NCBI RefSeq assembly: GCF_963855985.1
Contig: NC_087099.1
Coordinates: forward strand, 1,580,001 to 1,644,000
DNA from: Ostrinia nubilalis
Taxonomy: Eukaryota; Arthropoda; Insecta; Lepidoptera; Crambidae
Length of the DNA stretch: 64,000 bases
Direction of reading: 5' to 3'
Positions 10,978 to 21,892 of the stretch are shown here, in pieces (positions within the stretch are counted from its first letter, which is position 1; every line of letters starts with the position of its first letter). Below the pieces are notes generated by a model that worked only from the letters and a program-made list of their open reading frames with translations, had not been told where the DNA came from and made no database searches. The translations under genes were made by a program, and so were the position numbers.

Positions 10978-12340
10978 CACAGTGATTCGAGTAGAACAAG
11001 CTAGCTGGACAATATTATTTTTTTACTTTAATGGGTTTAATACACGCATTACTTACTTTTTTGTGCAATTTAAGATTAATTAGGCTTGTTATTATAATTA
11101 TTATAGGTAGGTTTGAAAAAAAATTTTTTTTTTGGTAATAAAATATTTATTTCCTAAAATCAAGAGAAACAGACTAAAAAGGAAAGAAGAAACTAACTTT
11201 ACAGTATAATAATAATTGGTCTTATGATGTATTAGGTGTTAAAGTATGAAATTCCCGTTTTTTATGGAGAATTTAATGAAAATCAATTTTTCGATATAAA
11301 CATTTTTGCGATTTATATGGAACAAAGAAACTCAGTTTTTTTTTTAATTTAGTGGGTAGACTGGGACAACATTAATGACTTGCCAAGTTGCTGTGGCCAG
11401 CAGACATTTGCGCTGCAGCTTCAGCAGCCAATATCAGTTCTCAAGTACTTCTTGAGGAAATGAGGTCTAAAAGTCTTCTTCTTTTCGTCTTTTTGCTGGA
11501 CTCGTCGAACTCCTTGAGTGGTCGTCCAGGTGTAGAATCTTTCGACGTGGAAGACTGAACTTTATGAACAGAAACATGTAACACTATGGCTCCGGGAATC
11601 CACTCAGTTTTGTTTTTCATGAAGCGTTCCCTGTTTTGCCGTATTTCGTCCATTGAAATGAAATTGAAATGCGACTGATGCTATTCTTCAACTCTCTCAG
11701 CGAATTTTCGTGATCCCAATACATCACATTTTGAGAATATAAATTAAAAATCATGCTATTCTGGTCACTTTTTCAATGTTTTAATAATTAATCAAAAAAC
11801 TTGATTTTTTATTAATCTGAAAAAATAAAATTGTTGTGCAAAAGTGTGCAAACTGAAACTGGTATATTTGAATACTAGAGGGTTACAGCTACCATATATA
11901 TAAATTCCAGACTGGGGTCAAGTGGGGGCATACAACTTCTAGTCTTCCAAACATAAAATTTTGAGAAAAATATAAAGGTTAACATTTCGCCATACTTTTT
12001 AAAACTATGTGCATTATTAAGCACCTTATTGTACAGAAAATAAAAAGTACTTACCCTTATCTTCAAAATTCATCACACAAATATTTGGTCACCATCATTG
12101 TCACCATAGTAAAAAATAATGTCAGGTGTTGTCGAAAGTCGAGCAAAATTAGGAATTAAAAATTACACTATCCTCATATCCTCACTTACCATGTTAATTA
12201 CTCACGACTAGGTAATTAACAAAGTAAAAAATTGTGGAATCTTTAATGTCTGGGATGTTGTTTATCGTTTTTTATAAACGATAATCAGAAATTCAACAAT
12301 GACTTTTGTCCAGCTAGCTTGTTCTACACGAATCACAGTG
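10978..12340. mobile_element. Non-autonomous Transib transposon with RSS-like ends
   Basis: The element is 1363 bp. Its 35-bp terminal inverted repeats agree at 33 positions. They open with CACAGTG on the left and CACTGTG on the right (reverse complement), then ATTCGWGTAG, then AACAAGCTAGCTGGACAA. A perfect 5-bp duplication, CGGCG, flanks it at 10973-10977 and 12341-12345. A CACWRTG-type heptamer and a GC-rich 5-bp duplication are the established hallmarks of Transib, the superfamily related to RAG1. The interior is AT-rich with a decayed minus-strand frame at 11364-11653. No transposase core is visible, so movement would depend on a transposase supplied from elsewhere. Confidence 0.88.
11364..11653 (-). 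pseudogene. Decayed open frame inside the Transib element, possible transposase remnant
   Basis: The minus strand is open for 70 residues from 11653 to 11441 and contains the basic stretch GRPLKEFDESSKKTKRRRLL. After a stop, a one-base frame change continues the reading as ELILAAEAAAQMSAGHSNL to about 11366. The second part follows so naturally that a frameshifted longer protein is likely. The Lys/Arg-rich character would suit the N-terminal DNA-binding part of a transposase, but I do not recognise the family with certainty. No catalytic residues are visible. The segment is too short and broken to be functional. Confidence 0.5.
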
Positions 12341-12345
12341 CGGCG

Positions 12346-12780
12346 TGCCCAACTGTGTTTATGCTGCCTGACGCACGTCACACGGAACACGGCAAATGTT
12401 TATAACTACGAGTAGCACCACACACGGCTTGCACTGCAAAATATGATTTTACGCGTTATATGGTGTTTTAGTTGCTATAAGTTTAAAAAGAAACATCAAT
12501 AATAAATCGTAGAAGGTTGTTTTGGCGTCATTAATGTTGTAATATTATTTTCCAACCCAATTAGCCATAGTCCAAGAAGTTTAAGCTAAGTCTTAACAAT
12601 ACAGAACTTTTCAATTGATACCTACTTACCGAACTTCATAAAAGTTTCATTCTGGTACCAATGAGAGAGTCGTTAGCTAATCGTGCCACACCGACCCAAA
12701 TTGAGCTTGTGATCTTGACGAGTTTATAGATTTTCTCTTCAATTGGGACCTCGGACAAAGTTTTCTTGAAACGTACAACT
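12346..12780. other. Unannotated sequence
   Basis: No gene or repeat boundary recognised between the Transib element and the reverse transcriptase relic. Confidence 0.4.
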
Positions 12781-12821
12781 TCGTATTTCTTTATTCAGTG
12801 CAGAAAGTCATGAAATATAAG

Positions 12822-13009
12822 ATATTGATGCTGAAAGGAGACGTCGCGGGCGCATTCCTCCGCAATAACGTTGACGTTTTAGTGACACGTACATTGTAAA
12901 AATAAGATTGAAGCAGCCTGTCTGCGCTCCGGCTCGCCAGAACGTTTTGTGGGGTGTGCCGCAAGGTGCAGTTTTGGGCGACTTAAATGTGCACTTTTAT
13001 TGAAGAAGT
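12822..13009 (+). pseudogene. Degenerate reverse transcriptase fragment (LINE relic)
   Basis: One frame reads GDVAGAFLRNNVDVLV (from about 12837), resembling the first catalytic Asp motif of LINE reverse transcriptases (D..GAF..V..D.L). In another frame, from 12953, the sequence reads GVPQGAVLG, a near match to the GVPQGSVLGP motif of the same domain. The two are only about 35 residues apart, closer than usual, and are separated by a stop and a frame change. The YxDD motif is not seen. This is an old, internally deleted retrotransposon relic of uncertain clade. Confidence 0.6.
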
Positions 13010-14947
13010 TCTAAGTATATTGAAGGTCTCGGACTTAAAATAGCGTTGTTAAGCTGAAAAAGTTCCTGAGTGAAAAAAAAGTCGGCAAAAAAGGTATACA
13101 AAAAGCGCAGCATTGGGATCATGTTTACTCTCGTAATTCATTGACGACTCTAGTTGTAACTATTCGAATATTAAAAAGACCACGAGAAACACTAATGTTA
13201 CTCAGTTAAGAATTTCAATGAAACTGCCAGACTTTAAATGTTATCTATGCAAACAAATTGATTTCAAAACCATTTTTAACAAGTTTTTTTTTCTAATAAA
13301 ATGCTATTACTCTTCTCGTATCTATGGGGCATTGTCCTCTTCGTAAGCTTTGTCGAATATCGACTTAAATGACCAGATAACTAGTAGTTAAAATCAGATT
13401 AACCTCTCATGGCAAGCACCAAGTCCGAGGCACAAACGTGAACACAATATAATGAGGGCGTCGCAGCCTCAGAGGGAAGTTTGGAGCGAGCTCAAGAGTG
13501 CTCCGAGTAATTTTTCCTGCTTGATTTAAAGCGATCGCGGCTAAACGAGTTTCGGCTCTTCGCGACCTGCGGGCCAGCTCTCCGCTCTGCATTTTCATGT
13601 TGCTAAGTGGCAGACGTTCACGCCGCCTATGTTGTTTGTGACAGGAATTCAACAGAAACATTTTTGGGGAAACGCCTGTCTACATCTTTTTTTATGCTTC
13701 TTCAAATGCCCAACCGAATTTTATGACAGGAGAAACCTGTAGCTATATGTAGTGTGTGAAGACTTAACTTGAAGCCACAATCCTTGGCTAAATCGAAGCA
13801 TATCGCAATTAGAGCGAGCTTAAGAAAGCTCCAAGCATTTATATATTGCAAAACAATATTAGAATACTAGAGAATTCGATACACAAAGTGACCTTACTTG
13901 CTAGTGCATTATGATTCTCCATCTATCCTGAAGTGTTAACTAGTAAAGAGCTAAAAAAAGCTACTGAAAGTAAGACATAATTCGCCATAGCTCTGTTGTA
14001 GGTACGAGTAAATAAATATGGAGTAAAACCAGCAACAAAGACCATTTTTCTTAATTTTATTTAATGTTCTTGTGACCTTCTTACGAATGGCGAATTCAAA
14101 TTTTAACTCTACTTAAACAGCAATTTTGAAAAGTTCCCCAGTGATGTTTTCTTCACGTCAAAATGCAACAATAACTTAAGTAGTTTAACTAAAGTTTCGC
14201 AAGCAAAACACCTAAATTGCTGTTCTCTACAAAACCCAACTTTGGCATAATCCAAATGCATCTGCCCACATAAATAAATGTTATTATGTTTTATCAGTCT
14301 TGTTGTGAATTACAGTAAATGTGAGAACAATAATTTATGTAAAGATTGGCTTTACTTTTATCATTAAATGATCTAACATCTATTATTTTCAGTTATAAAG
14401 TGTTGTGAAAAAGATTAAAAATATTATAATGCTTTGTATTTGTATTTGTATTATGCAGCTTAAACCCTGTTTTCTGCTTATTACGTTATCCTCCGCCATA
14501 TTAAAATAAGTACAGCGATTGCAGCGGAAATATTATAAAAGCTATGTTACAGCCTTCACACTGTGAGCGCTGAAACGGTTTCACAGATGCCGGATAATGT
14601 AAAATGTATAAAACTTTAAACACTGAGTTCATGTTTTACAATGGTCCTTTTGAAATGGAAATTCGCATATAAATTGCTTGTTTCTGTGTATTTTTTTCTG
14701 TATTACAATTTTGCTGTATTGACTTCATAGAGTTATGGAAAAAAGTTTTTTAACTCGAATGTGAAATTGAACGTAACATTCTTATTAGTACTTTACCTTT
14801 TTTTAATTAAGTAAGTACATACTTATTAACGAACGTATGTACTTGTTACACTTATGTACCTATTTCGGGATTAAATAGGATGGATTGTTATTTACTAGAT
14901 ACCTACATTATATTTTAGCTACTTTCAAACTTCTGGTATTTCTCTCA
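13010..14947. other. Unannotated sequence
   Basis: No recognisable gene. An 84-residue minus frame at 13407-13661 lies in a GC-balanced stretch but shows no family features. Confidence 0.4.
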
Positions 14948-15140
14948 AATAAAATCAAAATCAAAAACATTTTATTCATTTTCGACCAATATTTTGGCTC
15001 TTATGAACGTCAAAAAAATAATAAAAAACGTAGCCCTTAAGCACTTTACATGTCTCCTTATCTTTTGGGCCCTACCAGCGCTTCGAGACAAACATACGGC
15101 AAGTGCTGAGAAGAAACGCCGGAACAAACTCATTCACTCA
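14948..15140 (-). mobile_element. LINE 3' end with TTTTGA-type tail
   Basis: Read on the minus strand it ends in a TTTTGATTTT tail (plus strand: aaaatcaaaatcaaaaac). The body has 'gggccctaccagcgcttcga' and ggcaagtgctgagaagaaac. It is closely related to 19993-20205. The upstream minus strand (to about 15342) stays open for 70 residues and may be part of the same element's coding end, but this is not certain. Confidence 0.65.
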
Positions 15141-16473
15141 GAACTTTCATTATAAACCAGTGGAAACTAGTGATACTAAAGCATTGTTTAAGGAATTCAT
15201 GCGATTGTTGAAGTGATTCCACCCGCGTTGATAATGCGCTGCATAAACTTTGAACAAAACAAGTTGTGTAGGTAGGTTGTATGAGTAGTGTAGCCACATC
15301 GGAATGTTTAACGGGACTAATAATATGTTTTTGATTCTGCAATTTCTGTGTATGAAAGTATCACAAATATTAGCACCTAAGTTTGTTCCGTTGAAAAGTG
15401 AAGATGTTCCTTCTTTTTTTTATGAATACTGATGGATCAGCAACGAAATTAATTGAGAAGAAAATAAAAAAAGTTCAAGGCTCAAGACTTTTCTCTTCAG
15501 TGCAAAGTACTATAATAGTACTTTCTACCAGAAAGAAGTTTTGTGTTAATGCTAATATTAGGATTACTTTAAACTATAATCTAAACACCAAAATGTAGTC
15601 TGATGTAGGTAATTACGACTACAATGTGTACGAGTAGTTCTTGTATTACTTGAAATTATTATCGAGTTTTTTACTTTTACTGTAGTAAAAATGTCACAAG
15701 TTTGTGACAAATTACACGAAAGGTACCCAAATTAAGGTCGCAGTGCTGCCAGCTAATCGTGTGCACCAAACTTAATCACCAAGTATCAAGACCGGGTACG
15801 TGGAGTATACCGAAGTTAGCAACTAACTCCATTAGTTCAACTAAAATAAGTGAACTAGAATGGCATAGTACAACATTAAGTGTATTTAAAATATTCTGTG
15901 CATATTTATAATTCAGAGAGTTTACAATCAAAAGTTTTACAGAGTGAAAAGTTTTTCGCGTGCATTACTGGAAAAAAGGTTGCAAACAGAACATTTTATC
16001 AGAAAACTATCGTCAAAGGATTTGTAATTTTTAGTCTGTTTTATGTTAAGTGTGTAATAGAAAATTTCAGTACATTTGTCATTTATTGTCATTTGTGTCT
16101 GAATTAAAAGCTGACACAATTCTACCTACATTATTTTCTTAACAAGCCATTCTTTGGATTTCCCGGTAAAACATTCGGTCGTCTCATTCACCTTTAAACT
16201 TGAAACAAAGCACTAAGTAACAAATCAAGTATTAGCTCAAGGAAATTAAGTAATGCGGTTCAGAAAACAAAGTTAGCAGTTCGCTGGATTTACCTTCGCC
16301 GTATCGTATTTCCATATTCCAGCACATTAGTTTAAAATTGTTTGCTCAGCTCAAGACCGCTCGAGCGCAGTGCACCGCCGGTTTATTGAGAACCCATTTA
16401 AGTTGCTCATGTGGGTTCGCGGCTTATGAATTGCGTTTTCATTTGTTTTTACTTACATTTATTATTCTACTAG
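15141..16473. other. Unannotated sequence
   Basis: No recognisable gene or element. Short open frames at 15398-15598 and 15880-16119 are AT-rich and featureless. Confidence 0.4.
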
Positions 16474-16665
16474 TCCTACTAATATTATAAATGCGAAAGT
16501 TTGGATATCTGGATGATTGTTACTCTTTCACTCAAAAACTACTGAACGGATTTTGTTGAAACTTTACAGTATTATTGTTTGTAACCCAGATTAACATACA
16601 GGTTATAATTTATGCTGATCTGTGACACTAAATTTCACGCGGGTGAAGCCGCGGGCAAAAGCTAG
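16474..16665 (+). mobile_element. Short non-autonomous Helitron
   Basis: Starts tcctactaatattataaatg and ends with a GC hairpin (cacgcgggtgaagccgcggg) followed by caaaagCTAG before a T. A TC start, CTRR end and 3' hairpin are the Helitron hallmarks. About 190 bp with no coding capacity. A second copy lies at 45552-45738. Confidence 0.85.
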
Positions 16666-16801
16666 TGTAGGTATAATATAAAATCGTAAGATCTTGTCAG
16701 AATTACACTTTTGCCATCATCATTCCGGTCATTTTAGTCATTTATTCTACATACTGTTTGAAGACGATCTTCTACAATTTGCCAGAGGCAAATGAAGGAT
16801 T

Positions 16802-16860
16802 GGGGGAGGCCTATGTTCAGCAGTGGACGTCCTATGGCTGAAATGATGATGATGATGATG
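16802..16860 (+). mobile_element. Minimal RTE-type LINE insertion (59 bp) with 12-bp TSD
   Basis: Only the terminal 59 bp of the LINE was copied: gggggaggcctatgttcagc to ctgaaatgatg and an ATG-repeat tail. It is flanked by aaatgaaggatt at 16790-16801 and 16861-16872, a perfect duplication whose last base may overlap the element. Confidence 0.9.
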
Positions 16861-16872
16861 AAATGAAGGATT

Positions 16873-17787
16873 TCATTGATATAAACATTACATGACTCGC
16901 TACCAATCTTAGGGTAGATGATTACTATCTAATTTTAGCTCAAAGGATTGTAAAAAAATTTAAACATTCAAAATTAACTGGTTAACTTTATTTAACTGAA
17001 AGTTTCAAAAGCTCATAAATCTCTATTTAAATCATTGTAAAACCTCCACTATCCAGTTATTTACTTTCCAAAGCAACAAACGCTTCAATCCAAGCGAATT
17101 TGTATTCGCGGCAGCATTCATTTCGTTTGTTCCAATCGGCTAACTAAGTTAGAAGTTTCTCGTAAGCATTATAACTACGGTTATCCTGGATATTTAGTAT
17201 TAGAGGCAAATCCCGCAGGAAACAGTCACAATTCAATCTGAGCCGGTCGCGGTGGGCCGCTAATGACTCGGCCACCGGGCCAATCGTGATTTATACGCCA
17301 CGGGCGACGACTGGGGAGTCGGCTTAAGTCATAATCTGTAGATTAAGATTGTAATTTTGAATGCATCCTTATTCTGTCGAGTTAATTCAATCTAAAACTG
17401 AACAAAGACAACTTTGTGTATGCAACTCTAGAATGGGATAAGTGTTATGGCGCACTTGTTCAGAATGCAGTCTGTATAGTTACAGTCATCCAGATAAGTA
17501 TCTAAAAAGAAATTAGGGTTGTTGAAGCGGTTGTCCGATCTTGGGACAAAGTTGGTATAAATTCAATTATGAATATTACTTTGTCGGCAGGTACAAGGCC
17601 TTGCCTTTGGACAATGTAACGTTTTCGACATTCGTTGTCACTACTTATGTCCTTAAATATGATACAAAAGAAGACGAAGCATATCTGTTACAAAAGATAT
17701 TGGTCTTCTGTCATTGGGTTTGACTTAGATACAGTTGCTAGCCAGCTCCGTAATATACACTTCTTGCTCTCACTTACGTAAAGCAGG
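16873..17787. other. Unannotated sequence with a GC-rich block
   Basis: No gene recognised. Around 17210-17330 is a GC-rich non-repetitive stretch (ctgagccggtcgcggtgggc) that contrasts with its surroundings. Confidence 0.4.
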
Positions 17788-17791
17788 TTAA

Positions 17792-19063
17792 CACTAGAAG
17801 TGCCGAAGATTACGACCCCCCTAAAAGCGCCGCTGGGTCAATTTTGTCCCAGCATGTATTTTGTAACATTTCTTAGTTTCATGCATGAATATTATGGTTA
17901 AAACTATTTGTAGTATCCTTAAAAAAAGGTTTATCTATGTGGTTAAAACAATATGTACTTATTTCTTTAAAAATATAAATGTATTCAATTTTAATTTTGA
18001 ATTATTAAAAGTCAGATATTTTTGGTTTCATTTAAAAAAAGTCATATATTACGTGGTTTTATACTGTATTAAAATAACGAAATTACTACTTTAACTAGTC
18101 ATTATTATTTTTAAAGAAAAAATAAATATCTTACAAATAATAGTGCACATTTTGCACAAAGTTTTTTTGTATGGTTTTTCGTCTCTCTGGTGTACTGTGT
18201 GTTTAGGAATTTCTATAGGTATGGTTATTTTTCTGTTATCTGTACACAAACAATGAAGTTTTTTACCAATTACAATAAAAAGTATGTACGTTTAATCTTC
18301 AAAATTTTATAAGTCACACATTTTAAAAATTTATCAAATCATACAATGTATGAACTGACTTATTTCTAGAAGCTATCTTCCTACTATTATTATAAATGTT
18401 AAGGTTAATAAATATTGATGAATTGAAGGATGGATGGACTGATGAATGGATAGGAAGGATGAATGGGTGGATATATGCCTGGAACTTGAACTAAGTGAGT
18501 ATGGATTCATGGTTAGATCGATGGATGTTTTTTCACTCTTTTACGCAAAAAATACTAAGCCGATCTTAATAAAACTTTACAGTTTTATTGTTAATACTTC
18601 AGAATAACATAATATAGGCTATAATTTAGAATAATAATCAGTTATTTGGTCAAAAAGCAACGATAAGTGTCAAGAAATTAGGTCTTTCTATGATAAACTT
18701 AATTTCTCTCGGGTGAAGTCACAGGCAAAAACTAGTACAATATATTTACATTTCTGCATTGTCACGAGTTACCTAAACTCTCCTCACCTCTCCACTTTCG
18801 TATCTCCTCGAAAAAATGACTCTACATCGAATTATTGTGGCAAATACCAGGGTGGGACAAAATTGACCCAGTGGCGCTTCTAGGTAAAACCGATTTAAAA
18901 AAAAAATCTATTAATGTTATATTATCAAAAACATTAAAAAATGATAAAATTCAATAAATCAGAAAAAGTCAAAAAGTTTCATGGACTTTCGTTGAAAAAT
19001 AAAAAAGTTAGAGACGATCAAACTTGCGAGTGGGACAAAAATGGGACGGCGGCCTTTCTAGTG
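17792..19063. mobile_element. Non-autonomous piggyBac-like element, TTAA duplication
   Basis: TTAA at 17788-17791 and 19064-19067 flanks inverted ends: cactagaagtgccg on the left, cactagaaaggccgccgtcc on the reverse complement of the right. TTAA duplications and a CNCTAGAA-like terminus are typical of piggyBac. The left subterminal block ggtcaattttgtccca is repeated in inverted form near 18853 and, with changes, near the right end. About 1.27 kb, no transposase, and a Helitron inside (18379-18735). Confidence 0.8.
18379..18735 (+). mobile_element. Diverged Helitron with GGAT/GATG expansion, nested in the piggyBac-like element
   Basis: Begins tcctactattattataaatg and ends aggcaaaaaCTAG, like the Helitrons at 16474 and 45552. 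It carries an extra ~100-bp stretch of ggatgaatgg-like repeats after the start and has lost most of the GC in the 3' hairpin. It must have inserted after, or travelled with, the surrounding element. Confidence 0.75.
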
Positions 19064-19116
19064 TTAAGCGAAGCATAACATATTAGATCGCTGCTTATTC
19101 AAGCTTGAATAGGTGC

Positions 19117-19280
19117 CTAAGAGCATCTTCTTTTCGTGTCGACAACAAACCTACACAGTGGCAGTGTCAGCCCAAAACTCCGCCACAAGAGTGGCGTTGT
19201 CAGCAGCACTCATCAAATCCTCGTGAGTGCAGTTGCTTGGGCACTCAGGGCACTACATCAGGTAATTCATCGACTGGGGA
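19117..19280 (-). mobile_element. LINE 3' end with GAA tail (minus copy)
   Basis: The minus strand matches 42572-42731 over about 165 bp (shared gtggcggagttttgggctga). On the sense strand both encode versions of a short Cys-rich end, CPECPSNCTREDLMSA, then a stop and AAGAAG repeats. This looks like the C-terminus and 3' end of a LINE; the clade was not identified. Confidence 0.55.
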
Positions 19281-19284
19281 ATAA

Positions 19285-19992
19285 CGCCTAAGAGCATGTA
19301 AGTTTGTAAGTACTATTTAAATTTATGCAAATTACTTTGACTTTGACTTTTACATGCGTAATGCGTAAGTTCCGCTATCGCCTACTTTTCACGACGTAAC
19401 GTTACGCGCACCTGCTGCGAACTTTCGATATTCCGACGCGAAAACGATAATTGGTTTCGACTCGGCCGCTTGTTTGCGCGAAATGGCGCCAATTAAATTT
19501 TGTTTGGCTCCCTAGGAGTCATTTGGCGTAATGCACCTGAATTAGCGCTAAATCATGAATAAATTACGGATTTCCCCCGATTTCGGGTAATCGTTTCGCT
19601 TAAATTATACGCTTACAGTGTCTTCGGCGGTTAAATTTATCTTTGAGATAGTGTAAATACTTCTTCTATTGTGTTGGATATAGAGACCCTGTGTTTACGT
19701 TGTAAAAATCGTCATAGATTCAATTTTATGATTGCTTCGCTACATTTTTGTACCTAATTAGAAATTTGAAAAACTGTACCATTCTTTAACTACACAGCTC
19801 TTGACCTGCATTTTACTTGAATTTATCTAGAGATATTATTGTCTAGAGGCATTGGTGTCAATCTGTGGCTGCTGTTAGTATCTAAAGACTGTGTTAGTAT
19901 TAGATATTACAGTGTGATGAATTTCCAAGAAAAGAATCATCACATTCAGACCTTAAACGTGTAGAACACCTAACTACCCAATAACTAATAAT
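19285..19992. other. Unannotated sequence, GC-balanced at about 19370-19620
   Basis: No gene recognised. The GC-balanced block (for example gcgcgaaatggcgccaatta) is non-repetitive within the window and has no long open frame. Confidence 0.4.
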
Positions 19993-20205
19993 CAAAGTCA
20001 AAAAATCAAAATCAAAAATATTTATTCAGTTTAGACCACAAGTGGCACTTATGAACGTCTAAATGTAAATAATAAAAACAAAGAAAAGGTAGCCCTTATG
20101 GGGCACTTTACATGTCTCCTTATCTTTTGGGCCCTACCAGCGCTTCGAGACAAACATATGGCAAGTGCTTAGAAGAAACGCCGGAACAAACTCAGTCACC
20201 ACTAA
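19993..20205 (-). mobile_element. LINE 3' end with TTTTGA-type tail
   Basis: Second and better preserved copy of the family at 14948-15140. Plus strand: aatcaaaatcaaaaatattt tail, then aagtggcacttatgaacgtc and 'gggccctaccagcgcttcga'. 5'-truncated with no coding part assignable. Confidence 0.65.
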
Positions 20206-20815
20206 TAACAAAACATAATAAATAATATACTAACTACAACTAACAAACCCTATTTTCGAAGTTGAAACGTGATTCAATCTCAAAAATTGCAGAAAAACAA
20301 AAACAAAACGGAAAACGTTTATGAATATAATTTAAAATTCATTCGTTCCGATTGAACTCTTTATAACGGCACTAACTCGATCCAAAATACGCGTGTCACT
20401 GGTAACAAACAATTCCATTACCCGGCCGGTTGTGGATTCAATCCCGGATTGAATTGACAGCTGAAATTCGGATGAACAAGCCAAATCGGATTGAGCTAAA
20501 TAAGCACACTTTAGTTGCTTACGGCATCTGATCGGGCCTAGAAAGTTTAGTAGATAGACAGTACTGAAGTAAGTAATTAAAATGTATTTTCAATTATTTT
20601 TTTAATGTAACATAGTGTAAGTGCAATAAAAAATGTGTTTGGAATAGTTCAGATTCATAAATTGATGAACAATGAAGCGTGAGCATTTTTTAGCTGCGAA
20701 AAATATTTTTTACAAGTAACTAAAGTGCAAGTAAATATTTTCCGAGACATAGGAATCAAACTCTTTGTTAATATTCAAAGAGATACACGTATTTTGTGCA
20801 CGAGGATGTAAACTG
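20206..20815. other. Unannotated sequence
   Basis: Non-repetitive within the window. About 20340-20530 is GC-balanced, but no exon or element could be assigned. Confidence 0.4.
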
Positions 20816-20861
20816 TTTTTTTTATGCACAACAAGGCAGGTATTTGACCACAATCGCACCT
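20816..20861 (-). mobile_element. 3' end of the LINE split by the LTR retrotransposon
   Basis: This 46-bp piece continues, on the minus strand, from the LINE at 29670-29950. Joined across the LTR element after removing one ACCT, the sequence forms one LINE 3' UTR ending in an A-rich tail (plus strand: t-run near 20816-20822). Confidence 0.7.
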
Positions 20862-21321
20862 TGTAGCGTTGCAGTTTTGGCTGTTTTCACAAATTGATAT
20901 TTCTTCTCGATATTTGGATTTAGGATACCACTGGCGACATCTATTGGCGTGATTTAGAATTAATTTGCAATAGATGGCGCTTTTTGCTCAGTCAATTCAA
21001 ATATATTTTGGTGAAACATTTCCTAATGTCTTTATTTTGATTATTCTATTTTTAATGGAATATTTTCAGTGTTCTGGAAATTGTTTTCATCATGGTTTTT
21101 ATTAGTATTTTCTTTTCTAAGCGGCGAAACGAAACGTCTTGCGATGTCAATGACTCGCAGGCTGTCAGTTGAGCTGTCAAATCACTTTGGATTTTTGGTC
21201 GATCTTGCGCAACCGCAATTTTATTATTTACGGGGATGTAATCCCCTGTGTTTCAAATCGTGGAATGCAGAATGCATCCACGATAATTTCTTAATATATT
21301 TTAAAAATAATCACACATGAG

Positions 21322-21411
21322 GTAAGTTCCCGTCGGAGAATTTATTTATTTTTCGTGATTGATATTTTTCGTATTCCAGTACGTGGTATTTCATGTGATC
21401 GTTTCTTTCAG
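21322..21411 (+). other. Intron-like segment inside the left LTR
   Basis: GTAAGT donor after catgag and a pyrimidine-rich TTTCTTTCAG acceptor, 90 bp apart. The same sites lie at 28588-28677 in the right LTR. Splicing is inferred only from the signals. Confidence 0.4.
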
Positions 21412-21491
21412 AAATTCCCTAAATCCTATTCGGATGAGGGTATTGGGTTGCTGAGGGCTGCGAGCGAAGCTCAAATTAGTGAACAGCCTTC

Positions 21492-21578
21492 GTAAGTATT
21501 TCTTTCCCATTGCGGGTTTTTTCATAACCTGATGCCACGTTCCACATGTGATGCTGACGCTCGTGTTTTTCGTTTCAG
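21492..21578 (+). other. Second intron-like segment inside the left LTR
   Basis: GTAAGTATTTCTTT donor and GTTTTTCGTTTCAG acceptor, 87 bp apart, conserved at 28758-28844 in the other LTR. Between the two candidate introns lies an 80-nt exon-like segment (21412-21491) that is open in one frame (FPKSYSDEGIGLLRAASEAQ). Confidence 0.4.
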
Positions 21579-21892
21579 ATGCGGGATTTCATTATTTTAT
21601 AGTTCAAACATTTTACAATTTCATAATTTTACAAATTTTTATAGTTCAAAGATTTCCAGGGTGTCCACATTCTGGAAAGTCAGGGAAAGTCAGGGAAAAG
21701 TCAGGGAAGCTCATAGCAGTCAGGGAAAGTCAGTGAAATAGAGGGGTCACCTGGAAAGTCAGGGAAACATTGAGATTTTGTCTACCAAAACACTGTTTGT
21801 CTCCCGAAATTTCCCAGTGATTGTAAAATGAGGGATTTAATTAATTTATGCTCTAGAAAGACCTTTGATCTAGACTATCGAAGCATTTTTTT

